A stretch of 47,249 nucleotides of DNA from a bacterium (GTDB lineage: Bacteria; Patescibacteriota; Minisyncoccia; Moranbacterales; UBA2206): assembly GCA_021779205.1 (NCBI GenBank), contig JAJYBE010000001.1:1-47249 (forward strand), read 5' to 3'. The number at the start of each line of letters is the position of its first letter. Position 1 is the first letter of the stretch. The notes below the pieces were generated by a model. The model saw nothing but the letters and a program-made list of their open reading frames with translations, did not search any database and was not told where the DNA came from. The translations under genes and the position numbers were made by a program. Shown piece after piece: positions 23,098-32,920 of this stretch.

Positions 23098-23421
23098 CTA
23101 TTTAATGCCAAAAATGTCTTTTTTCATATCTATCTCCTTCTCATATTCTTGCGTCTTTTTTTGTTCCTGATCGACAATATCTTGAAACCTTTTACGATTA
23201 AATGTTACTTCCTTATCCTTCGTTGCTAAGTATTCCATTTTCTTACTTTCACTCCATTGATAATTATAGACATAAGCGTACCAAAGATAAATGCAATAGC
23301 CGGATAGTAAAAAAAAAGCAGCAAAAATGAACAATTTAACATTACCACCAAGAAACACTCCCATTCTCCTAAGAAAGCTTCCGGATATGATATCTTTTTT
23401 TATATTTTTCAGATTTAACAT
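23098..23421 (-). CDS. small single-helix protein at the end of the pilus operon
   Basis: 107 residues with one transmembrane helix (about 29-52, VKLFIFAAFFLLSGYCIYLW). The outside or cytoplasmic tail is charged and probably coiled-coil (YLATKDKEVTFNRKRFQDIV, DQEQKKTQEYEKEI). It starts directly after pilO. By position it replaces PilP, but it has no lipobox or PilP beta domain. It could be an assembly-platform accessory; the function is unknown. Confidence 0.6.
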   Translation of the reverse strand: MLNLKNIKKDIISGSFLRRMGVFLGGNVKLFIFAAFFLLSGYCIYLWYAYVYNYQWSESKKMEYLATKDKEVTFNRKRFQDIVDQEQKKTQEYEKEIDMKKDIFGIK

Positions 23422-24129
23422 TTATTCAATATAGACGATTATATTCAGGGAACTCTTCAGCATCAACACTCCGTCATTTCCAGATCCCGCATCAACTGCT
23501 TGGCCAGGCGGAGAAAGAAATATGCCGTTTGAAGCAGAGTTTTGTTTTTTTAGCGAGTTATCCTTGTTGACAAGCTCCTTTTGCAGATTGAAAGAAAGGA
23601 TATTTACGTAATATTTATTATTTTCCAATTTATGTACAAAATTCAAAAAATCACCATAGTCCCCTGTCAGATCAACCTCCATTGAAACATATTGCTTGTA
23701 CGGCAACTGTTCCTCAATGTTTTTTTCCCCGTCATCTGCAGTATTTTTTTTAACTTTTGCCTTGGTTGTATTATTAGCCACGGAAACATTTGGATTATCA
23801 TTTAAAACCTTAATTTCTATCTCGTTATTCGTATCTGCCGCCAAAGACTCAATATATTTTATAAAGTCAACTTTATTATTAGAATTAAGTATTACACCGG
23901 TTGCATTTTTATTCTTCTCAAACTCAGCGTTCACCTCATCCATTTTTGGTATCTTGTCTATTTTTGACTTCTCTAAATCATTGTCAACTATTCGTTCTTG
24001 GATGAGTTCTGCCTTAATTTGAATTCTCTTTATCATATATGAAGCAGCCCAGCACAGCAGCGGCAAAACAACCAGCAAGAAAACGCCAACTGCTACAAAA
24101 ATTTTATGTTTTTTCCAAAAATTTTTCAT
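23422..24129 (-). CDS. pilO: type IV pilus inner-membrane protein PilO-like
   Basis: 235 residues. A short cytoplasmic N-terminus and one membrane helix (about 9-31) lead to a coiled coil (about 32-75, IQIKAELIQERIVDNDLEKS). A ferredoxin-like C-terminal domain follows (YVSMEVDLTGDYGDFLNFVH, then KLENNKYYVNILSFNLQ), typical of PilO. It overlaps pilN by 4 bases. It forms with PilM and PilN the alignment subcomplex of the pilus machine. Confidence 0.8.
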   Translation of the reverse strand: MKNFWKKHKIFVAVGVFLLVVLPLLCWAASYMIKRIQIKAELIQERIVDNDLEKSKIDKIPKMDEVNAEFEKNKNATGVILNSNNKVDFIKYIESLAADTNNEIEIKVLNDNPNVSVANNTTKAKVKKNTADDGEKNIEEQLPYKQYVSMEVDLTGDYGDFLNFVHKLENNKYYVNILSFNLQKELVNKDNSLKKQNSASNGIFLSPPGQAVDAGSGNDGVLMLKSSLNIIVYIE

Positions 24130-24683
24130 TTGTTTTTAATACATTCTTCTTTTATATCAAGATCCAACTGAAAAACAATATCTTCCTTGGAAACTAGATT
24201 AGAGAGAGGCAAATTTATGTTTTCAAAACACGCCTCCTTGCTTAAGTTATCCCGAAATAAAAGCAAATCCTCTCTCGTCTTGGCTTTTCCCGCAAAAAAT
24301 ATGGAATAATTTTTCGTAGATATTCCGCTAAGTTCCACGTTATCTGGAATTATATCGCCCAATTTTGAAAACAGTGCCGACCAATAGATTTGACTGCTGG
24401 TAATATTGGAAATTTTCGCAATCTCAGAATTTATTCCAGAAAACTTATCTTCATATTGCTTTATCGTTTCATATTGCTGCGACGCGCGCGAATCACTATT
24501 TTTATTGTCAGAAATTACTCTAAGATTAAAATTAAGCAACGAATCAACACCAAAAACGAATCCAAAAAATAGAATTGCCAAAAGAAGAATAATCGCCTCC
24601 CAACCCAAAACAGACCGAAATCTTTCTGCCGTTATAATTTCTTCTTTTTTGCTTGGCGGAAGCAAATTAATCCCTATTTTCAT
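24126..24683 (-). CDS. pilN: type IV pilus assembly protein PilN-like
   Basis: 185 residues. The cytoplasmic tail MKIGINLLPPSKKEEI carries the INLLP motif that binds PilM, followed by one membrane helix (about 29-52). A periplasmic coiled coil and a small ferredoxin-like domain (VELSGISTKNYSIFFAGKAK, then TREDLLLFRDNL) complete it. It overlaps pilM and pilO by 4 bases each. Confidence 0.85.
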   Translation of the reverse strand: MKIGINLLPPSKKEEIITAERFRSVLGWEAIILLLAILFFGFVFGVDSLLNFNLRVISDNKNSDSRASQQYETIKQYEDKFSGINSEIAKISNITSSQIYWSALFSKLGDIIPDNVELSGISTKNYSIFFAGKAKTREDLLLFRDNLSKEACFENINLPLSNLVSKEDIVFQLDLDIKEECIKNK

Positions 24684-25747
24684 ACTTTTTTATTTTTCAT
24701 TGCGAGACCGATAGCATTTGTAAATTGAATAGATTTCTCCTTACTAATTATTGGCAGTCGTTCACCAAAATCCAAGTTTATCCAGGGATCGCCAACGAAA
24801 ATTTTATTTTTCAATCTTTTCGCAAGGTATGGAACCAAACCCTTTAAATTTGCCCCTCCGCAAATAATAATTCTTTCAACTTTGCCAGAATTACTACTTA
24901 TATTTTGATAGAAATCAACGGTTTTTTCTATTTCTACCGAGAGTCCTTCGAGATAGGAACGAATGGAATTAAAAACAAAATCGTCTTCGTGACAACAGCC
25001 CACACCTTCTGAAATCTTTATCTTTTCCGCCTCTTCCTTGTCAACTCCCAATGTCTTAGCAATTACATCTGTAACACCATTGGAAGAAAAAGGGATGCTG
25101 GAGGTGAAAAATGGCAAGCTTCCTTCGGATATAACGAAATTTGTTCTTTTCGAACCCAAATCAACAATCAAAGATACTCCGCATTTTTCATCCGACTCAT
25201 CAATGAGACTTCTAGCCATCGCCATCGACTCAGCTTCAAGACTGTGCACTTCCAAGCCGGCACTTTCAAGAACTTCCAAGATGTCATCAACAATATCCCT
25301 CGAAACAGCAACAGTTAAGATGCTTTGCTTGTCGCCAACCTCACCAATCAATTGCCAATCATAATAGACTTGATCGACAGATAAAGGAATACTAGCCTCT
25401 ATTTCCCACTTTATTGCCTCGCCAATCTCTGCTTTTTCCATCTTGGGAATAGAGAGCACTCGCAAGAAAACCTTTGACTCCGGCAGTGAACAGATAACTT
25501 TTTTTGTGTTTATTTTTTTGGGTCGAGCTGTGGCGACCGCGGTTTTAATAACCTGCGTCACTTTGTTTTTATCAATTATGCGGCCATCCTCGATGCAACC
25601 GTCAGGAACAGGAGTGATGGAAAAAGATCGCACAGAATCATCGGACCCCCTTTTTTCCAATTGCAAGACTTTAACGAAAAGATCTCCCAAATCAATACCG
25701 AAATACGAGTCTTCAAATGTGAATATGTTTTTTTTCAAAAAATTCAT
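24680..25747 (-). CDS. pilM: type IV pilus assembly ATPase-like protein PilM
   Basis: 355 residues with an actin-like (FtsA-like) fold. FGIDLGDLFVKVLQLEKRG is phosphate-1, VICSLPESKVFLRVLSIPKM and EAIKWEIEASIPLSVDQVYY are PilM hallmarks, SLIVDLGSKRTNFVISEGS is phosphate-2, and RIIICGGANLKGLVPYLAKR is the adenosine motif. It is cytoplasmic and binds the PilN tail. It follows the PilX-like gene by 28 bases. Confidence 0.92.
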   Translation of the reverse strand: MNFLKKNIFTFEDSYFGIDLGDLFVKVLQLEKRGSDDSVRSFSITPVPDGCIEDGRIIDKNKVTQVIKTAVATARPKKINTKKVICSLPESKVFLRVLSIPKMEKAEIGEAIKWEIEASIPLSVDQVYYDWQLIGEVGDKQSILTVAVSRDIVDDILEVLESAGLEVHSLEAESMAMARSLIDESDEKCGVSLIVDLGSKRTNFVISEGSLPFFTSSIPFSSNGVTDVIAKTLGVDKEEAEKIKISEGVGCCHEDDFVFNSIRSYLEGLSVEIEKTVDFYQNISSNSGKVERIIICGGANLKGLVPYLAKRLKNKIFVGDPWINLDFGERLPIISKEKSIQFTNAIGLAMKNKKV

Positions 25748-25775
25748 AATTTAATTATAGCATACTTTTTTATTT

Positions 25776-27323
25776 TCACATCTCCTCCCAAAGATCAATT
25801 GCATAATCAGTGCCGGTTGGAAAATATGGTGGCGGACAATAAAGTAAATTATTGTCAAAATTATAAATACGATCTGCGAAACCGCTATTTCCATGTTGAA
25901 AATATGGTTGCAGGTAAGAGGCAATCGCGCCATTGAATGTCAACAAAGTTTTTCCGCTAAAACTGTTGTCGTTAATCCCCACCATTCCGCCCTGCGCCAG
26001 AAGTGCCGCATCGACAATAAAACTTGATGGGCAATCATTGAGAACTAAAACATCTTTTTGTGCCACAAGTCCAAGCATATTACTGCAATCATAGGATGCA
26101 TAGCGCAGATTATTATTACTAATTCCAATATAAATATCCTTTTGACCACCTGAGCCAGAAAGATTGGCAGCAACAACAGTTACTCTTTTATTATTAATTG
26201 ATCCTTCAACCCAAGTGGTATTTTCCACAAAAATCACTCCGTTATCAATAATATTGTAGTTAGACAGACTAACACATCTTCCTTTGCTGGTTTTGTTTGA
26301 CTGGATATACGGACATGAACTTCCCGAACAACACAATGAAACTATACAGCTAGTTCCATTAGTCCCGCTGTAAGTCCCCGTAGCTCCAGTAATTACTCCC
26401 AGGTAATTGCTAATCGCTTTTGTGTTGCTATTATATGAATTGACAGTGCAAATATCATAGGTCCCGTCTGATTTAAAATTTATTCTTCTGCCCGATCCAG
26501 TCGCATCAAAATATTTTCCCTGTCCAGCTTGCGCTTTAGTTCGCATATTGGCTAAATCCGTTGTCACACCCGTAAAACTGACCTCGGGAACAGGAAATGT
26601 CCTCCCGCCCATAAAGACATCCGGCCTATCAGGAGCAATGGCGCTGGAAGCATCCGCAGGAGCGGTCGGATCAGCCGGATTGGTTGTTGTATGCACGCCA
26701 AATTGCAATTTGCTTCCGCCATATGTCGGGTCATTAAACGACGAAAGAAGAGAACTGACAGTATTATGAGCTATTCCATCAAAACGAATTCCGCCATTGG
26801 AATGTACTTTGCCATATACAACAGCCTGATCTCCAAAATTCATAAAACTATTGGATAAGAATATATACTCGCTCCAAGACGGTCGCCTGAACCGTGCTTT
26901 GATAGTTCTCTTCATGTCCGGCACCTTATCCGACCAGCCAGTCGATTCCACATTAATTATTGTCGAACCGGAAGTTGGAGGAGTAACAACGATCTGATAT
27001 TTTCCTATATTGTTATATTCCACAGAAGAAGGAGAAAAGCCCATCGGACCTCCGGTTTGTAAAAAATTATTTATTTCCAAAGCAGTCATCCCTGAAGTTT
27101 CATGGGCAAGGTACCACCGATAATAATAAATCCCCGCCTCCGCAGCCTGAAAGGCACTCTCTTTTTCAACACGATTAAAACTAAATTTAAGCTGGGATGA
27201 AATATAGCCAAGCATTGAGACTAAAATAATCATGACAACCGACATAATCACAAGCGCATAGGCTAAAACAGAACCGCGTTGATTTTTATATGTAATTTTA
27301 TTTTTAGCTATTGCATTTTTCAT
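25776..27323 (-). CDS. PilX-like large minor pilin with extended C-terminal domain
   Basis: 515 residues. The N-terminus QRGSVLAYALVIMSVVMIIL is a prepilin-like helix cleaved after Gly17, but position +5 is Tyr instead of Glu, as in PilX/GspK-type tip pilins. The helix is followed by FNRVEKESAFQAAEAGIYYY, typical of PilX. A DUF-like beta-rich domain (about 150-515) includes VVYGKVHSNGGIRFDGIA and several Cys pairs (CIVSLCCSGSSCPY, CSNMLGL, LLYCPPPYF). It probably sits at the pilus tip and could carry adhesion. It lies between the PilW-like and pilM genes. Confidence 0.75.
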   Translation of the reverse strand: MKNAIAKNKITYKNQRGSVLAYALVIMSVVMIILVSMLGYISSQLKFSFNRVEKESAFQAAEAGIYYYRWYLAHETSGMTALEINNFLQTGGPMGFSPSSVEYNNIGKYQIVVTPPTSGSTIINVESTGWSDKVPDMKRTIKARFRRPSWSEYIFLSNSFMNFGDQAVVYGKVHSNGGIRFDGIAHNTVSSLLSSFNDPTYGGSKLQFGVHTTTNPADPTAPADASSAIAPDRPDVFMGGRTFPVPEVSFTGVTTDLANMRTKAQAGQGKYFDATGSGRRINFKSDGTYDICTVNSYNSNTKAISNYLGVITGATGTYSGTNGTSCIVSLCCSGSSCPYIQSNKTSKGRCVSLSNYNIIDNGVIFVENTTWVEGSINNKRVTVVAANLSGSGGQKDIYIGISNNNLRYASYDCSNMLGLVAQKDVLVLNDCPSSFIVDAALLAQGGMVGINDNSFSGKTLLTFNGAIASYLQPYFQHGNSGFADRIYNFDNNLLYCPPPYFPTGTDYAIDLWEEM

Positions 27324-27338
27324 ATTTGTATCATAAGA

Positions 27339-28034
27339 CTAATGAATCCGATCATAATCATTTAAATTACGCATTTCAACGAATGTTTGCATCTCGATAT
27401 TATCTGGCGCACGATTAGGATCAATGTTTATTTTAAGATGAATTTTTAAAAGACGAATATCCGCAACACTAGCCGGAGTATTGAGTGGAAGCTGAGTTGG
27501 TGAACCAGCATAATTTTTATCATAATAAGAGAAAATCGGCTCTGCGTCAGTGTTGACGATTCGAACAGCAATAGTCTTTATTTCCTGATCTGCGCTAGGA
27601 TAAGTTTTAGGCATCGTCGTCGTAGGAATTGCCACTCCCATCAAAATATTTTGACCGCTTTTGTAGATATGCAATCGCTCCGTTACCCCATCACGATCAT
27701 AGTCGGCATAAACAACCAAATCGTTATCGTCAGCCGAAACAATCGGGTATGAACCATTATCTGATTGCCGGGTGCTCCTCAAGTAGTTAGCGATAGTGCT
27801 TACTCCTTGAGAGACAGCCATCGATGATTGCCCCATTTCCAGTGTATAGGAATTATTTTGCCAAGTATGCAAAAAAAGCAACGTAAATCCCTCCATGCCA
27901 ACAGCAAAAATAGCAATCGCCACAACCGTTTCAATCAGGGTAAGCCCTCTCTTCCCAGAAACTTCACCCAAAGTGTCATCACAGATGGATAGCATACTTT
28001 TCCGATTTTTAAATATTTTAGCCTTAAGAGTCAT
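27339..28034 (-). CDS. PilW-like minor pilin
   Basis: 231 residues. The prepilin signal is SGKRG|LTLIETVVAIAIFAV, with Gly30 before the cut and Glu at +5. An unusually long 30-residue leader precedes it. The C-terminal domain is beta-rich, with a YADYDRDGVTERLHIYKSG segment. It begins one base after the PilV-like gene stops, so it is co-translated. It is probably a tip or priming pilin. Confidence 0.8.
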   Translation of the reverse strand: MTLKAKIFKNRKSMLSICDDTLGEVSGKRGLTLIETVVAIAIFAVGMEGFTLLFLHTWQNNSYTLEMGQSSMAVSQGVSTIANYLRSTRQSDNGSYPIVSADDNDLVVYADYDRDGVTERLHIYKSGQNILMGVAIPTTTMPKTYPSADQEIKTIAVRIVNTDAEPIFSYYDKNYAGSPTQLPLNTPASVADIRLLKIHLKINIDPNRAPDNIEMQTFVEMRNLNDYDRIH

Positions 28035-29432
28035 CTAGGAAGCAGTTAATTTTTTAGTTTCTATTTTTAATTCATTGGCATTGATTGTAATATCAGATTC
28101 ATTATCGAGATATCCATCAGCTGTAATTTTGACATGATATGTTTGCGGTAAAAACGGATCGGAAGAATCAGGAAAAAAAACCTTTCCATCACTTGCGGTA
28201 TCTATTTCTTTTTCATAATTCAAAGATGTATTGGTTAATATCACTTTAGCCCCGGAAACAGGAACGTCATTACTATCATCAAGCACAGTTAGCAAAAGAG
28301 AGGAAACTGCCTTATCCGCCAACTTCAATTTAACATCCAATGTGCCAACTGATGATAGCAAAGAAAATGGCGTAACCGGGCTAATGCTTATTATTTCATA
28401 GCCACTTAACGCTGAGCCAGTTAATGAAAAATCATACCCTCCAGGACTAAGCGCATTGAATAATTTCTCCCCGGCAGCATCAGTCGCACTATCCTGGCTA
28501 AAATTATAGATAGGAACAGCTGGCAAAACTGTCGTATCGGTGCCTAATTTTCTTCCACCGGAAAGATGAAAAGTAACTCCGGCAATTGGCGCATCAAGAT
28601 GATCAGTTGTGGAAATTTTAATATTAGCCAACTCATTTTGCACTATATTTTTAACATTCATCGATCCAGTCACCACTGAGGCATGAACATCCACCGGTTC
28701 ATAGGCGCTGATCGGATAAGGTGGCATCGTAGTGACCGTCTCATAGCCGGCCTTTGTGACCGTAATCTGATATTTTTGAATTGAATTAGCTACACGACTG
28801 CCCATAAAAGTTACATTACCAGCACTATCAGTAGTGCTATACGTATCAAGACCGGTAACTGGATTATATATGGCAACTTTAGAATTAGGGATTCCAACAC
28901 CACCCGGCTGATCGCTAAAAACATTTATCGAAAGAATTCCATCTCCAATGTGAGGCACCTCTTTTCCCGGCGGAACAAATCGTGAAATCAATGAAACATT
29001 TTCATTGCCACTGCCATCACTCCAAGACACGGTAATTGTCACTTCCTTATAGTCCTCAAACCAAGCCGTGTCAGCATAGCCTAAGCCGTCAAAAGGATCG
29101 TCAACATAGGACACGTCAGTATGCACGTGATACGGCCTGGCATTCTCCAAAACATCCTGATCTTGCGGAATATTGCCATTGATTGTCCCATGGTCAGTGC
29201 CGATACTGTCATATTGAAGATTACGTATAATTTCAATTTTCTCATTCGCAACAGCAAGAGCACCCAGGCGATTCTTTGCATCCTGGATATAACGAATACC
29301 CACCGTAAATACTGAATAAAAAGTCACCGTAACTAAAGAAAAAATAAAAAGCACTGTCAATCCCTCAATGAGCAAAAATCCCCGATTTTTGTTTTTTTGT
29401 TTTTGATTTGGCATGCCATTATCATGAGCCAT
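28035..29432 (-). CDS. PilV-like minor pilin fused to carboxypeptidase-regulatory/Ig-like domains
   Basis: 465 residues. The N-terminus KNRG|FLLIEGLTVLFIFSLV has Gly18 before the cut and Glu at +5. A pilin globular part follows (KIEIIRNLQYDSIGT, DVSYVDDPFDGLGYADT). The C-terminal half is four beta-sandwich units of about 80 residues of the CarboxypepD_reg/SdrD-B kind: SINVFSDQPGGVGIPNSKVA, LANIKISTTDHLDAPIAGVT, LLLTVLDDSNDVPVSGAKVI. This modular tail is unusual for a minor pilin. It suggests a display or adhesion role on the cell surface. Confidence 0.78.
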   Translation of the reverse strand: MAHDNGMPNQKQKNKNRGFLLIEGLTVLFIFSLVTVTFYSVFTVGIRYIQDAKNRLGALAVANEKIEIIRNLQYDSIGTDHGTINGNIPQDQDVLENARPYHVHTDVSYVDDPFDGLGYADTAWFEDYKEVTITVSWSDGSGNENVSLISRFVPPGKEVPHIGDGILSINVFSDQPGGVGIPNSKVAIYNPVTGLDTYSTTDSAGNVTFMGSRVANSIQKYQITVTKAGYETVTTMPPYPISAYEPVDVHASVVTGSMNVKNIVQNELANIKISTTDHLDAPIAGVTFHLSGGRKLGTDTTVLPAVPIYNFSQDSATDAAGEKLFNALSPGGYDFSLTGSALSGYEIISISPVTPFSLLSSVGTLDVKLKLADKAVSSLLLTVLDDSNDVPVSGAKVILTNTSLNYEKEIDTASDGKVFFPDSSDPFLPQTYHVKITADGYLDNESDITINANELKIETKKLTAS

Positions 29433-29486
29433 GGATCAATAAAAAATCATAACCTGTCAAAAAATCATCTTGATCACAGCTTGAAA

Positions 29487-30707
29487 CTATTTAATATTAT
29501 CCATTAGGCTATACATTGGTTGAAGCATTGAAATAGCAAAGAATCCAACCGCTCCGCCAATAAAAATCATAAGGACCGGCTCGATAATGGAGGACATGTT
29601 TTTAGAAATTTGATCTACCTCATCCTCATAGAATTCAGCTAATTTTAAAAGAACGACTTCTGTTTTTCCAGTCTCCTCTCCAACTTGCGCCATTTGTGCC
29701 ATAAGAACTGGAAATACTTTGGGATTTTTTCCAATCACAGTGCTAAGGCTAACTCCTTTTTGAACATCTTCAATTCCATCTTTTGCAGCCTTTTTATAAT
29801 AATAGTTAGTGAGAGTATTGGAAATAATTGTCAGCGCTTGCACGACCGGCACCCCGCTGCGGAGAAGTGAGCTGTAAATTCTTGCAAATCTCGCGCAATT
29901 TACCTTAATTACCATATTTTTAATAACAGGAATATTGATTAAGATAAATCCCAATATTCTTTTTCCACTTTCCGTTGTTAATAAAAACCTAATTGCCATT
30001 ATGAAAAAAACAAGTCCAACCGCTACGGCAATATAGTGCGCCCGCAGCATGTTGCTCATCTCAATAATGAACTGCGTTGATGCGGGCAAATCAACTTTCA
30101 TATCAGCAAAAACACCCATCATTTTTGGCAAAATATAGGTTAACATCAAAACCGCAATGCCAATCATCGCAACAATAATCACTGCTGGATAGGTCATTGC
30201 GCCCTTGATTTTACTTGTTAGATCATGCTCTTTTTCCAATTGAATGGATAAAATCTCAAGAATTTCCTCCAAATTACCGCTTGATTCACCTACTCTGACC
30301 ATATTGACGAAAAGATCGCCAAAAACATTCGGGTAGTGCGCCAGACCATCTGCAAAAGTTGTTCCCGCCTGAATGTCATCGAAAATATTATTCAAAATCT
30401 GTTGAAATTTTTTATTCTTCGTTTGCAGCGAGATATTATAGACGGACTTGGAAATCGGCAAGCCAGAAGAAATCATCACGCTCAAATTCCGAGTGAACAT
30501 CAACTTATCTTTTAGAGAAATACTAAAAAAACGATCCATAAACTTCACGCTGGTATTGTTTTTTTTCTCCTCCGATAGCTCTTTGAATGAAGTTAAAATA
30601 TAGCCATCAACACGAAGTTGGCTGGCCAGCTCTCTTTCATTTTCCACGTCTATCTCTTCCGCCTTAGTTTCACCAGAATAATTTTTTGCGCTATAAAAAA
30701 CTTTCAT
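29487..30707 (-). CDS. pilC: type IV pilus inner-membrane platform protein PilC
   Basis: 406 residues with two T2SF domains (about 70-193 and 273-395) and three to four membrane helices. Typical segments are FTRNLSVMISSGLPISKSVY, GTTFADGLAHYPNVFGDLFV, MVRVGESSGNLEEIL, FARIYSSLLRSGVPVVQAL and MAQVGEETGKTEVVLLKLAE. A short ARE-like domain occupies the N-terminus (YSAKNYSGETKAEEIDVENE). It couples PilB ATPase strokes to pilin extraction. It starts four bases after pilB. Confidence 0.94.
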   Translation of the reverse strand: MKVFYSAKNYSGETKAEEIDVENERELASQLRVDGYILTSFKELSEEKKNNTSVKFMDRFFSISLKDKLMFTRNLSVMISSGLPISKSVYNISLQTKNKKFQQILNNIFDDIQAGTTFADGLAHYPNVFGDLFVNMVRVGESSGNLEEILEILSIQLEKEHDLTSKIKGAMTYPAVIIVAMIGIAVLMLTYILPKMMGVFADMKVDLPASTQFIIEMSNMLRAHYIAVAVGLVFFIMAIRFLLTTESGKRILGFILINIPVIKNMVIKVNCARFARIYSSLLRSGVPVVQALTIISNTLTNYYYKKAAKDGIEDVQKGVSLSTVIGKNPKVFPVLMAQMAQVGEETGKTEVVLLKLAEFYEDEVDQISKNMSSIIEPVLMIFIGGAVGFFAISMLQPMYSLMDNIK

Positions 30708-30711
30708 AAAT

Positions 30712-32455
30712 CTATTCTTTTGTTACTCTTAATATTTCCTCTACGGTCGTCATGCCTTGAATACATTTCGCAAACCCATCTTCGACCATAGTAAGCATCC
30801 CCTTCTCGCGCGCCTTAGTTTCAATATCATAAGAAGATGCACGCTGCGAAATCATCTTTCGAATATCTTCATCTATCTCCAGAACTTCATAGATACCGTT
30901 TCTACCTTTATAGCCATTTATGCACTGCTCGCAACCTTTGGCTTTGCGTAATTTTATATCCCCCCATTTATCTTTTGCTTTAAGACCTCCACCCAATATA
31001 TCGCTCTTTTTAATAACTTCCAATATTTTTTCCATGTCATAATTGCCTGATAGCGCCACCATTTCTTTTTCATTCAGCTTATATTCAACAGAGCAATCAT
31101 GACAAACTTTTCGCACTAAACGCTGCGCGATAATCACATTCGCGGTTGAGGCAACCAAAAAAGGCTCGGCACCCATGTCCAAAAGTCGCGGCAATGTTCC
31201 TGCAGCACTATTAGTGTGGAGCGTAGAAAGAACAAGATGTCCCGTCATGGCCGCTTGAATAGCCATTTCCATCGTTTCATTATCGCGAATCTCACCCACC
31301 ATTATAATGTCCGGATCTTGACGAAGAAGCGCTCGCAGACCGGCCGCAAATGTTAACCCTACTTTTGGATGAATTTGAGTTTGGTTAATTCTGGGCATAC
31401 GATATTCAACAGGATCCTCTACTGTGCTAATATTTACATCCGCTTCATTAAGAATATCCATAATCGTGTATAGTGTTGTTGTTTTTCCGCTTCCCGTAGG
31501 ACCAGTCACCAAAATCATTCCATTGGGTTTTCGAATCTGAGCATGAATCGATTCTAAAGCCTTACCCATAAGTCCCATCATTTCCAATGTCATTCCCTTG
31601 GAAGATTCGTCCAAAAGACGCATAACAATCTTTTCACCATCAAAGATGGGCAAGACACTAACGCGAAAAGACATTCTCACCTCGTCTTTTTCTATCTTGA
31701 ATCGACCATCTTGAGGTATGCGATGCTCGTCTAATTTCAAATTAGAAAGCACTTTGATTCTGGCAATAATACCGTCTCGCACTTGTTTTGGCAAGGTCAT
31801 TGCCTCATGAAGCATTCCGTCAATTCTATAACGCACGCGCACCTCTTTTTCATCCGGCTCAATATGAATATCCGATGCGCCCTGAAGGATCGCGTGCTTT
31901 ATTAAAGTATCCACAATACGAATAATTGGTAGTCCTTGAGCGATTTCTTCAAGATCATTTGTCCCCTCGCCACCCGACACTTCCGCGGAATTTTTTTCAA
32001 TCATATCGCCAAATTCCGCACGTAAGCTTTTGCCATATTGCCTAAGGATTGTCTCGATACTATTCTCAGAAGTAATACAAGTTACAATCCGCAACCCGGT
32101 TTTTTCTAATAAAATCGACTGTTTGGATATCCTCTGGATTGAGCATGGCGATTTTAAGTTCAGCGCCATTTTTCTCAAACGCAACGATTTTGTATTTTTT
32201 AGCGATTGGCTCAGGAATCATTTGCAAAATATCCGGAGCAATCGTTTCTTTCTGTAAATCCACAAAAGGAATGCCTAAGATGTAAGCATACAACTTGCGT
32301 AACCGCTCCTCATCAATAAACTTCTTCGCGAGAAGAACGTCACCCAGCGTCTTTTTCCCATTTTCTGCTTCCGCAAAAGCAACCGAAAGATTCTCATCAG
32401 AAATCATCTCAGAGTCTTTAATAAAATTTTTTAACTGTTCATTGCCTATACGCAT
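30712..32455 (-). CDS. pilB: type IV pilus extension ATPase PilB, reading frame split at an A6 run
   Basis: Two frames together make a complete PilB of about 580 residues. The first (ATG at 32455 to a stop at 32066) codes the N-terminal MshEN-like domain through LNPEDIQTVDFIRK. At six A in the coding strand (plus 32100-32105) one base must be skipped. The second frame continues KTGLRIVTCITSENSIETIL to 30712. It holds GASDIHIEPDEKEVRVRYRI, Walker A GPTGSGKTTTLY, the Asp box, Walker B IIMVGEIRDNETMEMA, the His box TGHLVLSTLHTN and the zinc tetracysteine CHDC...CEQC. All catalytic parts are intact. Transcriptional slippage, mutation or a sequencing error could explain the shift. Confidence 0.85.
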
Positions 32456-32462
32456 CTAAATT

Positions 32463-32837
32463 CTATTTACTATTTTTCAAAACTTCTTTTATTTTTTTAG
32501 CGATATCTTCCAATTTATAGTTAGATTTAACCAGATAAGTAGTCGCGCCCTTGTCAAAAGCTTTTTGAATATTTTCAACACTTTCCAAATTCGTAAGCAA
32601 CACGATTGGTATTTTCTGCATTTTTTCATCACCCTTAAGCTCATCCAAAACCTCATATCCATCTTTCTTGGGAAGGATGATATCCAAAAGAACAAGGTCT
32701 GGTTTTTTTGATTTAGCCAAAGCAACAGCTTCCTCGCCATCAAAAGCACTCATAATCTGGAAGCCATCCTCTGCTAAAAACTCAGCCAAGGCCTTGTGCA
32801 ACATTGGCTCATCCTCAACAATCAGTATTTTTGTCAT
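32463..32837 (-). CDS. single-domain response regulator (CheY-like)
   Basis: 124 residues, receiver domain only. The acidic pair is VEDEP, the phospho-acceptor Asp lies in LVLLDIILPKKDGYEVL (about residue 52), then the LLTN threonine and the YLVKSNY lysine. No DNA-binding domain follows. The gene lies between a histidine kinase and pilB on one strand, only seven bases from pilB, so its target is probably the pilus machine rather than DNA. PilG/PilH-type receivers are the nearest functional analogy. Confidence 0.92.
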   Translation of the reverse strand: MTKILIVEDEPMLHKALAEFLAEDGFQIMSAFDGEEAVALAKSKKPDLVLLDIILPKKDGYEVLDELKGDEKMQKIPIVLLTNLESVENIQKAFDKGATTYLVKSNYKLEDIAKKIKEVLKNSK

Positions 32838-32920
32838 ATTTTTTCTTATGCCCTTATGTATCCGCCTCTACCAACCACTCGCAAGATTGCTAGCGAAAAA
32901 CACCTAAGCTCAATATTTGA

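Noticed and set aside
30712..32184. Reading the second pilB frame as a complete short ATPase from its own ATG.
   Set aside because: The first residues (MRLRKMALNLKSPCSIQ) are an out-of-frame translation of the N-terminal domain; the conserved sequence begins at the A6 run.
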